From Odontesthes bonariensis (taxonomy: Eukaryota; Chordata; Actinopteri; Atheriniformes; Atherinopsidae), in NCBI RefSeq assembly GCF_027942865.1, contig NC_134526.1:6017284-6081283 (forward strand): a stretch of 64,000 nt of DNA, in the 5' to 3' direction. The notes beneath the pieces were generated by a model. The model was not told the origin of the DNA and ran no database searches. It worked only from the letters and a program-made list of their open reading frames with translations. Both the position numbers and the translations under genes were made by a program. Position 1 is the stretch's first letter. Each line of letters opens with the position of its first letter. Of this stretch, positions 47,877-58,603 are shown one piece after another.

Positions 47877-48462
47877 TTAACCCTTAACATCCTGTTTGCT
47901 CCCCTTGTCCTATGGGTCAAAAATGCCCCGCCCTACCAAAGCCCCAAAATAAAGCAACTTAATTGAATTTTAAATCCAAAATCTACTTTGTATGATGAAA
48001 CCACCTGTTATTTATCTATTCAACTCAATTCAATACATTTTTTATCATGTATTTTTTGTTAAACAATACAAAAAGACAATCAGCAGTTTTCAGGATCACA
48101 CTTTTTTTTTTTTTTACCACAAACCAACTGTCAGCTGGACCAACAGTTTTCTTGTTTTCTCAGTTTTCTTTTACATAATAAAGGTTTATTATTGCTATTG
48201 TATAAATGTGAAGTAATTACTTCTGAATTAATTATGTTGAAAGGGGAAAAAAACAGTGAACTTTTTTCTGGTGTTTAAATGTTTTTATAATTCACGGGTC
48301 ACAAATGACCCATAAGACAATCTTTGTACCCTAGTGGTGTACAGCCCACATGGGAACATAAACAAAAATAAAGTGTGACTTTTTCTAATGATGGGCTCCC
48401 TTTAGGAAAAGTCATAACATTTCAAGTTGGACAAAGATAGTTTAAGACAACAGGAGGGTTAA
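47877..48462. mobile_element. piggyBac-like TTAA MITE
   Basis: It is bounded by TTAA (47877-47880 and 48459-48462). The right end read inward is TTAACCCTCCTGTTGTCTTA and the left is TTAACCCTTAACATCCTGTT, both like teleost piggyBac ends. Subterminal inverted text also pairs (TATGGGTCAAAAATG against CACAAATGACCCATAAG). No transposase. Confidence 0.75.
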
Positions 48463-48849
48463 AAGCATGTTTTTAGTTACTCATTTCAAAAGCTTTATCA
48501 GTCATACACGAATGTGCAAAGACGCGCTCAAATGTTCGTTAAATATCATCTCACAGCAATAAGACCAATAAGGCAAAAGTTTTTAAAAGCTTCCTTCCAA
48601 TAAAAGCGCAGAGATACTTTCCACCGTTCTTTTACCATCAAGTCAAAGGGATTAGTCAAACGTGTCCTTCCTGGATTTGGTTTATCTCACGTGGAAGCAC
48701 TGAGGCTCCAGAGGACCTCAGCTCGACAAATTCAGGATTTTTTGATCCAGCATCTGCTTCATTTTCATTCCTTCCTCGTCCTCGTGGGACAATCCGGCGC
48801 CTCGGCCGGATTTGACTCGGTCCAGCTTCGATCGAACCGTGCCGCGCAG

Positions 48850-49083
48850 TCACAAAATGTCATGTTTGATCAGGCTGAGCTCCTCCTCGGATACAGTCAG
48901 GTTCCCCATGTACCAGAATATCCAGAGAATCAGGCTGAGGAAGATCAGCAGGGGTCCGGAGAGCACGAAAAAGTCCCAGAAACGCAAGGGTGCGAAGATC
49001 CCGATCAAGAAGAGGAGGAGGCCGACGATGTCCATAATCACGGCGAGGGACAGGAAGAAGGTGGTGCACTTCCCCTGCTCCAT
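48850..49083 (-). CDS. TMEM238L-like small membrane protein
   Basis: A single-exon frame of 77 residues with two predicted membrane helices, about 10-28 (FFLSLAVIMDIVGLLLFLIG) and 36-58 (LSGPLLIFLSLILWIFWYMG), then NLTVSEEEL. The pattern of a D and G in helix 1, S-G-L-L-I-F-L-S-L-W-W-Y in helix 2 and G-N-x-x-V/I after it is that of the TMEM238 family. The length fits the TMEM238L branch, which in human encodes a conserved micro-protein of about 79 residues reported at the ER. The ATG at 49081-49083 sits in GCCATGG, a good initiation context. It neighbours a longer paralogue 2.5 kb upstream and PIRT, as TMEM238L does in human. The biochemical function is not known. Confidence 0.8.
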   Translation of the reverse strand: MEQGKCTTFFLSLAVIMDIVGLLLFLIGIFAPLRFWDFFVLSGPLLIFLSLILWIFWYMGNLTVSEEELSLIKHDIL

Positions 49084-49539
49084 GGCTGGACCAGGCGAGG
49101 CAGAAAGGTGGATGTCAGAGCGAGCAGTCTCCCCAGAGAAGTGCTTCCCCCGTCTCTCAGCTCATTCCTTTTCTCTCACAGCACACCTTACATTTCCTTC
49201 ATTAAAACAAGATGAAGTGGAAAGACCAGAACCGCGGGCTGCGCTTCCCATTAAAAGGCTCACCTTCATTCCTACGCAGGCCCGACCTGTTTCGCAACGG
49301 CGTGACGCAGCAGCGTGACAGAGTTATGCACATAATCAGCTGCTGAGGTTTGTGTTTACATGGTGACACGCTCGCTGTAATTAATCAAGCCCCGGCTGAG
49401 CTTTATGTTCAGCTAATGAAACCAGCAACACTGCTGCCCAGCATCTTCTGTCACATCATTAAAAGCCTCACGGGAGTTCAGAGAGACATTTTGTGGGTTT
49501 TTTTCCCCCTAAAACATCTAATAATTCCCTGCTCGTGCG

Positions 49540-50345
49540 TCACCATAGCGACACCTATTGTGAAGTCAAAAAAGCTCTTAATGACCGAGCGCTATGTCTT
49601 AAAGATCTCATTATAAGATATTTTCCTAACAGAGCACTTCGTTCCCAAACTGCACGTTTACTTGAGGTTCCCAGAGTTTCTAAAAGTAGAATGGGAGGCA
49701 GAGCCTTCAGTTATCAGGCCCCTCTCTGTGGAAGCAGCTGCCAGTTTGGGAAGCAGAGCCTTCAGTTATCAGGCCCCTCTCTGTGGAAACAGCTGCCATT
49801 TTGGGAGGCAGAGCCTTCAGTTATCAGGCCCCTCTCTGTGGAACCAGCTGCCAGTTTGGGAGGCAGAGCCTTCAGTTATCAGGCCCCTCTCTGTGGAACC
49901 AGCTGCCAGTTTGGGAGGCAGAGCCTTCAGTTATCAGGCCCCTCTCTGTGGAAGCAGCTGCCAGTTTGGCAGGCAGAGCCTTCAGTTATCAGGCCCCTCT
50001 CTGTGGAACCAGCTGCCAGTTTGGGAAGCAGAGCCTTCAGTTATCAGGCCCCTCTCTGTGGAACCAGCTGCCAGTTTGGGAGGCAGAGCCTTCAGTTATC
50101 AGTCTCCACAGTCGCCTCAGGCACGCTCAGGACGGGAGATTGGACTGAAGACAAGTTTCGGTGCAATCTGTTGGTTTCCTTAGCTGGGAAATTGTTTTTG
50201 AATTGGCTCTATATGAATGAATTGGATTATTTTGAAATTAATTATTATTACAATGAATTGAATTCAAATAGGCTTGAATTGGACTTTATTAATAAAGTGC
50301 CTTGAGATGACATTTGTTTAATTTGGCGCTATATAAATAAAACTG
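49540..50345 (+). mobile_element. LINE 3' end with internal 55-bp amplification
   Basis: The frame reads LNDRALCLKDLI, then LRSQTARLLEVPRVSKSRMG and GRAFSYQAP, the C-terminal region of L2-like reverse transcriptases. It then enters the tandem repeat (49690-50105). A non-coding tail follows and ends with GTGCCTTGAGATGACATTTG and an A-run at 50350. Located between the two TMEM238-family genes. Confidence 0.75.
49690..50105. repeat. 55-bp tandem repeat (about 7.5 units) inside a LINE tail
   Basis: The unit runs GGGAGGCAGAGCCTTCAGTT, ATCAGGCCCCTCTCTGTGGA, ACCAGCTGCCAGTTT. Units start near 49692, 49747, 49802, 49857, 49912, 49967, 50022 and 50077. Because 55 is not a multiple of 3, successive units are read in successive frames, and all three plus-strand frames stay open and show AFSYQAPLCG-type text. 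Confidence 0.93.
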
Positions 50346-50359
50346 ATTTTAAAAAAAAA

Positions 50360-51498
50360 AAGGAGAAATTAACGCAACTTCTCCAGAAGCGCCTTGTTTG
50401 ACAGCTCCAGCCACCACTTTTTCAGTCTCCTCCCCAGCTGGGACTCTGTCCTGTTGTCATATGACAGCCAGTGCACACAGCAGAGATAAACGAGCTTGTA
50501 TTTACTGTTACTTAGTCTGGGCATTGTTTAAAGGGAGCTGAGCAGTCAGCCAGGCCGACTCTGAGCTGGCAGAGCTGTAAGGGAAACTGAGGCTTTGCTG
50601 TCCATAAATATAAATGTTTTAAGACACATTCCTCATGCATATATTCAGTGTGAGTAGAAGAGATACTGAAAACATCCTTGTACAGTTATCAGGCCTCTGT
50701 TGAGGATTTTTATGTTTGTTTAACCAACACCGCACCATGAGGCCAAACCTGTCTGACCGGTGTTTCTGTTGCTTTTAGCACTCATCCAACAGCAAACACC
50801 ATCAGCCTTTTCTCATCCGGCAGCAGCTACACGTAACAGAAAACTAAGTTGCAATAAAGGGAAATCCTCCACATTTACTGCTGTTGGATCGACACGAAAA
50901 GTCTGAGAAAGGAAACTGCAATAAAAGTTCTGAATATTTCAGTCTCAGCTGCCGCTGTTCCTGCTGCTTTGGGAGATTAGAAGAATGTTTTCAGTGTGAT
51001 AAAGCACTGATATCTGGAATTACAATCAGGACAATATTAAGCTGCAAATGGCAGTGTTCTCGCACTTAAAACACAACTCCATGCATCATATGAGCATAAA
51101 ATAAACATTTTACATCTCTAAAACAGTTGCTAAATGCTTCAAGGCCGCAGTCACCTTTAGATCTAATGTGTTTAACTAAATGTGCTCCTTTAAAGGCCCC
51201 CATCAAAACAACTGTTAAATAGAAAGAAAAAAAAGTCAATTTGTTTCTTGCTTGGGGCAGATTTTAAAAGTTACTTCCAACGAGGCTTTCTAGAAAGAGC
51301 CGTGCAGGATGGTTGTCCCACATTCTACATTTGCATGCCCAGCTGACCCGGTGTGCACTCACAGGCGCTCACAGCAGTTCTTCTGGAGGCATTATCCAAT
51401 AATTATCATCCACAGTGTGCTTGTTTTCCTCCTCTTCCACGGGAAATGTGTAAGGACATTATTTGAAAATGTTGCAGCTGAAGAACGAGGACTTCCTG
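50360..51498. other. Spacer between the LINE tail and the TMEM238 paralogue
   Basis: No gene or repeat family was recognised. On the minus strand part of it may be 3' UTR of the gene ending at 51624. Confidence 0.4.
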
Positions 51499-51534
51499 AG
51501 AGAGAGAGAGAGGGGGGGGGGGGGGGGGGGGGGG
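51499..51534. repeat. (GA)n followed by a G-run
   Basis: Seven GA dinucleotides and then 22-23 consecutive G. It lies 90 bp beyond the stop codon of the TMEM238-family gene, so a transcript would carry it as a C-run. Confidence 0.95.
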
Positions 51535-51623
51535 TAATAAATCAGTTAGTTTTGATTGGCTTTCAGTTGCATCTCCTTCTTCTTATAAATCAGCAGAAGT
51601 CAGAATTTCCCCTACATAAAAGA

Positions 51624-52115
51624 TCAGAAGTTGACATTCTTGGAGGTGTAGTCCACCTTCTTCTGCACATCCGGGGAGTCCATGGAGCTGTCATACCCGT
51701 CGTTGCTGTAAGCCGTGGACTTGCCCCATGTCACCTTGCCGGATTTGCGCGGAGGGGACCCCATCTGGCTGCAGCCCTCATCCTCATCCACGACGCATTT
51801 CGCGCGTTCCCCCCCCTTCAGCTTCTTGCTCAACCTCTCAGATATTTTCCGGGCCAGTTGTACGATGCTGTTCCTCTTTTTCGGCTCGTCACTCTCAGAC
51901 ACCCGGACGTTCCCCAAGTACCAGATCAGCCAGAAGCCGAGGCTGAAGAAAATGATCAGAGAGCCGGTGTAGATCAAGAAGTCTCCGTAAAAGCGGCCGT
52001 CGAGGCGCAGGTTGGCGAATATCCCGACGAAGAGCAGCACCAGGCCGGTGATGTCGAAGGCGACGGCCATGAAAAACAGTGGCAGACAGCTTCCAATACA
52101 CCTGATGTTGTCCAT
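51624..52115 (-). CDS. TMEM238-family transmembrane protein (163 aa)
   Basis: The predicted protein starts MDNIRCIGSCLPLFF at the ATG 52113-52115, whose context GCCACCATGG is an ideal start. An in-frame ATG at 52202 would add 29 unconserved residues and is less likely. Membrane helices lie at about 11-33 (VAFDITGLVLLFVGIFANL) and 46-67 (YTGSLIIFFSLGFWLIWYLG). The text GDFLIYTGSL...W-x-x-WYLGNVRVS is closely like mammalian TMEM238. A basic, serine-rich C-terminal tail of about 95 residues follows (IVQLARKISERLSKKLKGG), with a SPPRKSGK segment and a final YTSKNVNF. It is a tandem paralogue of the gene at 48850-49083, same strand. Function unknown. Confidence 0.82.
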   Translation of the reverse strand: MDNIRCIGSCLPLFFMAVAFDITGLVLLFVGIFANLRLDGRFYGDFLIYTGSLIIFFSLGFWLIWYLGNVRVSESDEPKKRNSIVQLARKISERLSKKLKGGERAKCVVDEDEGCSQMGSPPRKSGKVTWGKSTAYSNDGYDSSMDSPDVQKKVDYTSKNVNF

Positions 52116-52536
52116 GGTGGCAACATTAGAGCTGCTAAAGGTGTGTATAACGGCAGGATGCTGCGTCCTGTGTACCTGCGCACCTGGACAGAAACGCCCC
52201 ACCTGACGGGGAGGATAAACACGCAGAGGAAAACAGGCAGTTCCCCTTTTCTACACCGAACCAGCAGAAATGACAAATAACAATCATGCTGCTTCCACAA
52301 CGCAAATGAGGGAGGCAGACTCTTTAACATATGATTTGCGTGTCAAATCCGCAGCGTGATGCAGCATGTAAGCACCTTCCTGATGTAGGCTACTGATGTG
52401 GTTACCTGCAAGGATTAGATGAGGTCAGCAGCCATTACAGCCTCACCCTGTCCAAAATGACTTTATCCAGGTCTCATTTAAGGGTTTCCTCTCTGATTCT
52501 TAGCCATTTACATGACTTTCGTGTGGATAATAAGGA

Positions 52537-52954
52537 CACTGGAAAAAAATCAAAGTCTTACCAAGTATATTTGTCTCATTTCTAGTCAAAATATCTCATT
52601 ACACTTAATATAAGACACAATTGCCTAACAAGTACCATTTCAGCCAGATATAGGGACTTGTTGGAAGACAATACATCTGGAATATCTTGTTAAATGAAAA
52701 TGTCTTGAAAACAAATTGTTTTGAGTCACATATCATATGAAACAAGCTTTTTTTTTTTTACATTTGAAGAGGTTTTTAAGCTAATTTCAAGATCACTTTA
52801 ATCTCAAAAGTCCTAAATATCACATCTTATTTCAAGAAATCTTCACAAGCCGATTTTCACTAGTTCCATTGGCAGATTTTTTTGCTTATTTCAAGCAAAA
52901 ACGTCTTTTATTTGTTGTTTTTTTACCTATTTTTGGAGGGGCATTTTTTCAATG
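52537..52954 (+). mobile_element. MITE family A, copy 5
   Basis: Starts CACTGGAAAAAAA and ends CATTTTTTCAATG (one change from the CCAGTG end). It has the same orientation as copy 1. Confidence 0.85.
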
Positions 52955-53039
52955 GACCATTTAGAGGCACCATCCTGTACGGTCCAAAAGTCTCGAGCCA
53001 TCTGCAAACATGAATACATACAAAATCAAAGTTTGTTGG

Positions 53040-54290
53040 AAGTAAAGCATTTAGGATCTTTGACCTTTCTCCTCCAACACAGCCTGAACCCTCTCAGACA
53101 GCTTTCTGTCCTCTCTTTAAGGAGTCTTCAGGAATAGTTCTCCAGGCTTCTTGAAGGACATCCCAAAGCTCTTCTTTGGATGTGGGCTGCCTTTTGTTCC
53201 GTTCTCTGCCAACATGATCCCACACTGCTTCAGTAATGTTGAGCTCCGGGCTCTGGGGAGGATTCATCCCTCCATCAGACCTGCTGCCACTGATTTTCAG
53301 CCCACTTCTTGTGTCCTTTGGCACAGCTCAGCCTTTTCTCCCTGTTTCCCTTCCTTAAGAACGGCTTCCTGACAGCCACCCTTCCATGGAGCCCATTTCT
53401 GATGAGGCTTGGGCCAACAGCAGATGGATCAGCTGAAGGTCCAGATGCATCTCTCAGCTCCTGTGTCAGGTCTTTGCTGGATTTTTTCCTCTTTCTTAAG
53501 GACATCACTTTCAGGTCCTGTTCATCTGCTGTAGATAGTTCTTTAGGCCTGACACTTCTTATTTTGTCCTCCACTTGTCCAGTTTCCTCAAATGTTTTAA
53601 GGACACACTGCACACCATGCTGAGATATGCCAAGTTTTCAGCTAACAGCTCTTTGGGAATCACCTTGTTGCTGCAGAAATCCTGTTTTCTGTCTGTCACA
53701 CTGTGTTATCTTTGCTGTTTTTCACACATGCAGCTAAAGAAATGGGAACAAATCTTAATTCCAGTCTAAAACCCACAAAGAGCTTCTAGATTATTCATTT
53801 CTGGTGGCATAAAACAGTTTAATCATTTCATTTATATTAATTGTTCCATAATTAGTCATTAGATTATATCTTATATTCCTTTTTTAAGCTTTACATTGAA
53901 TCTTATTTACTTTTTCTTGATGTTGAATAACATATAATTCTTATTATTGTCTGTTTTTTCCTAGTTTTCTACTTTTAGACGTGATAACATTCATTTTTTC
54001 GGGATTAAGATTTTTTTTAACTGAATTTCTTATATTAATTTGACTCTTTTGGTAACTGAAAGCAGTTTTAACGTAAATGTACAAAAAAGTTGAAACTATG
54101 AAGCTGTTTTTCAGAGATGCAGCTAAAGAAATGGGAACAAATGATGTGTCTCTGTGACAGGCTGCTGGGAACAAAGCGCCTAAAGATCCAGTTTAAAACG
54201 GCTTCTTTGCTAAGTTGTCTGTTCTGTGTGGACACAACACTAGTTCATCCCTTGAGTTAGGAGCTGAAATGAGTGAAAAAGCAACCAAAG
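53040..54290 (-). mobile_element. Internally deleted Tc1-like transposon (copy 3, most complete)
   Basis: Minus-strand frames give the N-terminal part (53275-53613, VAVRKPFLRKGNREK) and the C-terminal part (53094-53324, PPQSPELNITEAVWDHVG), with the same deletion junction as copies 1 and 2. The first two catalytic acidic positions are missing. Between the N-terminal frame and the left-flank family there is a segment of about 390 bp (53754-54142) bounded by an exact 26-bp direct repeat (53728-53753, 54117-54142). It is inverted relative to copy 2. Confidence 0.83.
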
Positions 54291-54689
54291 TGCTGCATTT
54301 TATTCCTTTAAGAATTTATGATTACAAGCTGAAAGTAAAACTCTGCATAAGCAGAAAATAGTATCGTAACTCGTTAGCTTTGCTTTATACTCATTAGCAA
54401 TGCGAGACTCTGTTTTTTCCCTTTTACTTTGTCCATTTCAAAGCAGCAAACTGACTGATTAACAGTTCATTAGATAACAGTGTTGCTTAGATTCACAGCC
54501 ACAGAGCATGTAAGAAACATATGTTTATAGCAGGCAGCACTGTCTGATCATGTTCTTTGATTTCTCCTCTGCTTTTAATGTAATTCACTCTGAAGCTCCC
54601 AAAAATAGACGTTAATGCCTCTACAGTCACCTGGATATTGACTACCTGAGAAAAAAGGCCATCATTTGAGAGACTCTTTCTGTTTCACA

Positions 54690-55750
54690 TCATGCTGGAA
54701 ACCTCAACCATCCAGTGCAACTCAGTCCTGTCATCTCCAGAAATAACAGTGGATTCTGGGAGGACCGAGAATAAGCCAAACACCATTTATTATCCTGGGA
54801 AAAGAGGTGGAGGTGGCAGGAGTCGACAGATACCTGGGAGAATATCTGGACAACAACACTGAGCTCACAGAGGTTATTCAGTGTCTACACCAGTGATACT
54901 CACTATTTTTCTCACAAGAGCCACATTGGCAGAGCAAAATCAGCCAGATCAAGGGAAGAGCCACTTTTACGACGACATACTAAAGTCCCCTTTTGCAAAT
55001 ATGCATTTCTGCATATAAAAAAGAAACAACACAGCCAATACATTTTCAATTAAGACCATATTTACCTTAATACCGGGATGAACGGAAGCTGGCGTGCATG
55101 TCCTCGACTTTCTTCATGTTGTATTTGTAGTTTGTTGTTGTAATCATAGTGAGACATTCAGGATGAGCATGGTTTTTGTGCTGGTTTTTGCCCTTTTTTA
55201 ATTAAAAACTGATCCATTGTGCCTGCATCTCGCGCTGGCTAAAGGAGCCACGGTGGTTTAAGCGGGCTGCGTGGCCAGGTTTAACAGAGTACCCTTTAGG
55301 AAACACCATTAAGCCTTAATTAATACTTAATAAAAATACTTAATACTACAAAAACACAAACTTAATAAAAATACTTAATACTACAAAAACACAAACTTAA
55401 TAAAAATACCTAATACTGTGCAGTATTCACTGTATGTTATTGGAAAAAATGTATTGTTATTGTTACCATATTGTTATAAGCTACTATGCGAGTGCGAGCC
55501 GCCAATTAGAGTTTGAGGAGCCGCGCAATGAGCATCTCTGGTCTACACGAATATGTTGCATATTTTCCATAAGTCTGTGGTGGAGAGAGCAATCTGCATG
55601 GTAGCACCTGTTGCAGCAGCAGCAGCATCAGAATAAAAAACTGATAAAGAAGGCCGACTCTCTGCTGGAGTCCCCGGAGCTCATGGTGCAAAGAAGAATG
55701 TTGCAAAAGTTACTCAACTTGAAGGACAACGATGCACATCTTCCACACAA
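54690..55750 (+). mobile_element. LINE relic interrupted by a hAT element
   Basis: Left part: VDRYLGEYLDNNTELTEVIQ, as in LINE reverse transcriptase C-terminal regions (usually YLG-x-x-LDN). Right part, in broken frames: KKADSLLESPELMVQRRM, then LQKLLNLKDNDAH. The two parts are separated exactly by the hAT element 54891-55540. Confidence 0.65.
54891..55540. mobile_element. hAT-type element with perfect 8-bp target duplication
   Basis: The flanks are identical, GTCTACAC at 54883-54890 and 55541-55548. The ends are inverted with 10 of 12 matches (CAGTGATACTCA and, inverted, CAGAGATGCTCA). Near the right side is an approximately 40-bp direct duplication (ACTTAATAAAAATACTTAAT then ACTACAAAAACACAA) at about 55318-55420. 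No transposase. Confidence 0.9.
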
Positions 55751-55759
55751 CGAATAACA

Positions 55760-56970
55760 TTTTTACACCAAAAGTAGCATCTGTAAACAGGGTTTTTGAG
55801 CGTGGGTAGACCCACTAAAACAAGCCGATTAAAGCCTTTTCCCCTCGCATGTCGCAGCAGGTTTATCATCACTGATTTGTGGGCTAAAGCTTAACGATCC
55901 AGTGCACCTATCAGGTGCGTCCTGAGACAACATGATGGAATTACCTGCTTCTATAGTCATTACTCAGAGATAATCAGGCTCGTTTACTACATTTGATTGG
56001 ACTGTGAGGCAGGGGATAAGCCTCCAGCTGTCTTAAATACAGGGAAAAAATACAACAATACATCAAATCTTGTTTTGTCCAATGGTGCGTGGAGATGTTG
56101 AGGTCGGTAAATGGGAGTTCTGGGAGGAGAAAGTGAGGTGTGCCCATTTTTTGTTGCTTCAACTGCAGCTTCCTCGGTTAAAATGAATGTGTTTCCACTG
56201 TTTCTAATGCAGCGCATGAGTCATTTGACATCGAACACTTTCCCGCTGCAGTTAAGAGCCACTCAGCATGTGTTTACGGGTTTTTGACCAATGTAAAAAG
56301 GGCTTTAGAAAATACAAAGTGATTATTCAGCCATGCTGCAACAAAACAATGTAACGGGAAGTCATCGCTGTCTGCACAGTTTTTTTTATAATGAATAATG
56401 ACTGCTAACTGTTTTTATTCTTCATGCTGTCCAAAACAGTATCACATTTGGGGATTAATTAAGTATAATTCAATTCAGCTCAATATTTACTCTACTTTTA
56501 GCTCTGGTTTTGGTGTCATGTGAGCGGTCGACTTCTAACTGGAACTTCTAACTTAGACAGGGTCACAGAGGTGCTGTATTAAAGTGTGTGGACCCTTTTA
56601 ACAGCTGTGTCTGAATGTATCTCTGGGCTTTTTTTGGTGCCTGTAGGAGGGATTCAGTGTCTCTTTAGAGCTTTTGATTCGAAAACAGCTTTAATAAAAA
56701 ACGAGTGAGCCGAGAGCCGTTTTATTCCTTCACAGAGGTTACCTTCTGTGGTGTTCTCAGTGCAGATGAACAGAGGTGGAGTCGTTCAAAAAGCAAACGA
56801 CACACACTGATGATGGAAAGCACTGATCAAAAGCTAACTTGAGCTGGCTGGAGCTGGAAGGGGCGGACAGCTACTGATTTAATAAAGGGGAAAAAACACC
56901 TAAAACCATAAAAAGCAAAGAAGCACGAGTTAAAACATAATGACAACAGCTGCACTGAGCAATCTTCATT
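55760..56970. other. Intergenic, no gene recognised
   Basis: AT-rich, short overlapping frames only; nothing recognised. Confidence 0.45.
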
Positions 56971-56978
56971 GTCTTAAC

Positions 56979-57633
56979 TAGGGCTGGGCAACGATTAAAA
57001 TGTTTAATCTAATTAATCACATGATTTCCCTGATTAATCACGATTAATCGCATTTGTACGCAAAATCCAAAAATGAATCCAAAAGTCGTGTATAGCTTTT
57101 AGCATTTAGTTTTATATTAAATGTGCTGCCATATGAATGAAAGTGCCATAACATTTGTTGTGCAAACACACTTTTAACATCAGCATCTTTCTGTAGTTTT
57201 TATGTAGAAGCCTCGCTCCACTGTCTGTTTCCTTGAATGACTTGCTGCTATCAGTTGTGTGTTTTGCCTTTAAGTGATATTTTAGACTGGAACTACTACG
57301 GTGAGAAGACAATTCAACTTGGCTGTAAATGCAGGAGTTTTTTTTTAAAAATTTATTTTGAAATACCTGCTTTTATGTTGAAACAGGAAGTAAAACAGGA
57401 AGTAGAACCGGTTAGCTCTGTGAGCTTCACACCTGTAGCTGTGATGTTACCTGCTAGTTTATCTTTATTTTATTACTCCATGCTTCGTGGTGTTTGCTGT
57501 AACTGTTTGAATGTGATGCATTCAACAGACTTTTACAATAATAAAACCTGCGTTAATGCGCGATAAAATATTTATCGGCATCAAATGATTAACAAGTTAA
57601 CGCGATAATAACGAGTTAACGCGCCCAGCCCTA
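56979..57633 (-). mobile_element. hAT-type non-autonomous element, copy without SINE
   Basis: The inverted ends are TAGGGCTGGGCAACGATTAA and TTAACGCGCCCAGCCCTA. The flanks GTCTTAAC (56971-56978) and TTCTTAAC (57634-57641) match at 7 of 8 positions. It shares about 320 bp with the element at 10489-11306, including the BED-finger remnant (57112-57312, SLKYHLKAKHTTDSS), but has a different internal right half and no SINE. Confidence 0.88.
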
Positions 57634-57649
57634 TTCTTAACACTTGGTT

Positions 57650-58600
57650 TCTCCTCAAAAAGCACATGTTTGATCTACTTTGACTTCAGTTTAATCCACA
57701 GCAGAGTAAAGCTAAGGACCAACAACAGTGCTAACACAACTAAGAGCAACCCACAGCTAAAGCTAAAGACTTCCAAGTTGCAGCAAAATGCTACCATGTA
57801 GACATATTCATGCACACAGAATGATGTTAAACCCACAAAACAAGCTAAAATGCTTGAGAGCTGAGAGGAATTTGTGGAGTAGGGTGGGTCGATACTCAAG
57901 CAGTTTTATGATCTCCTGTCAATACACAGATATTGATGATAGCTGTTTTTAAACATAATCCCACTCTGGTGTGCTAAAGAAGATATTTCGACTGGAGAAA
58001 ATGGCTTAATATTGCATGCATTACAATTGAAGCTGGGTCTGAAGGGGTTATGTAATATTTAAATCCTATTTAAATCTCATGCTTACAGGTCGCACTAGTC
58101 AAATTTCCCCACTTTTCATCATTCAAAGCTGGATGCATTCAGATTCAAAGCATCCCTTCCAGACGCTGAGTTCCACACGGACGATCTTAGAGGATGCAAC
58201 TGGACACAGTAAATGGGAAAGTGATAATTATAAGCTCTTTTAATTATGCATGAATCGACATATACTAAACCACACAGCTTTAAGAGCCCCCCATTGTCCG
58301 GTTCTCTCTTTCATAAATATTCAGGAGGACTCTTTTCTCTCCGTCCACACCCTTAAATTGTGTGTGAATAATTCGATTTTACGCAGCTCATTGTTGTCCT
58401 TGTGCTCTCAGCTAAAGAAAATGTCATGCACTCTAAATGTTGCGATAGCATCGTCAGTCCCGTTGAATCAGGGAAGTAAACATAAATGCCACCACGCTGA
58501 GCTCTTAAAGTAATTAAACGCTGAAAAGATTAACTTTAATCTGGTTTGCCGTTAAAGTCGTTTCCTCGAGTAAATTCCAAACACGAAGTTTCCTGGAACG
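57650..58600. other. Intergenic or PIRT 3' flank, nothing recognised
   Basis: No supported gene or repeat. The part nearest 58604 is probably PIRT 3' UTR by position. Confidence 0.4.
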
Positions 58601-58603
58601 GCA

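Noticed and set aside
49493-50305. 270-codon frame as a host gene
   Set aside because: It is the C-terminal part of a LINE reverse transcriptase extended by a 55-bp tandem repeat; the other two frames are open over the same units.
52116-52202. Upstream in-frame ATG of the TMEM238-family gene
   Set aside because: The downstream ATG has the GCCACCATGG context and directly precedes the conserved part.
51309-52280. 323-codon plus-strand frame
   Set aside because: It is antisense to the TMEM238-family gene, which has recognisable membrane helices and an ideal start context on the minus strand.
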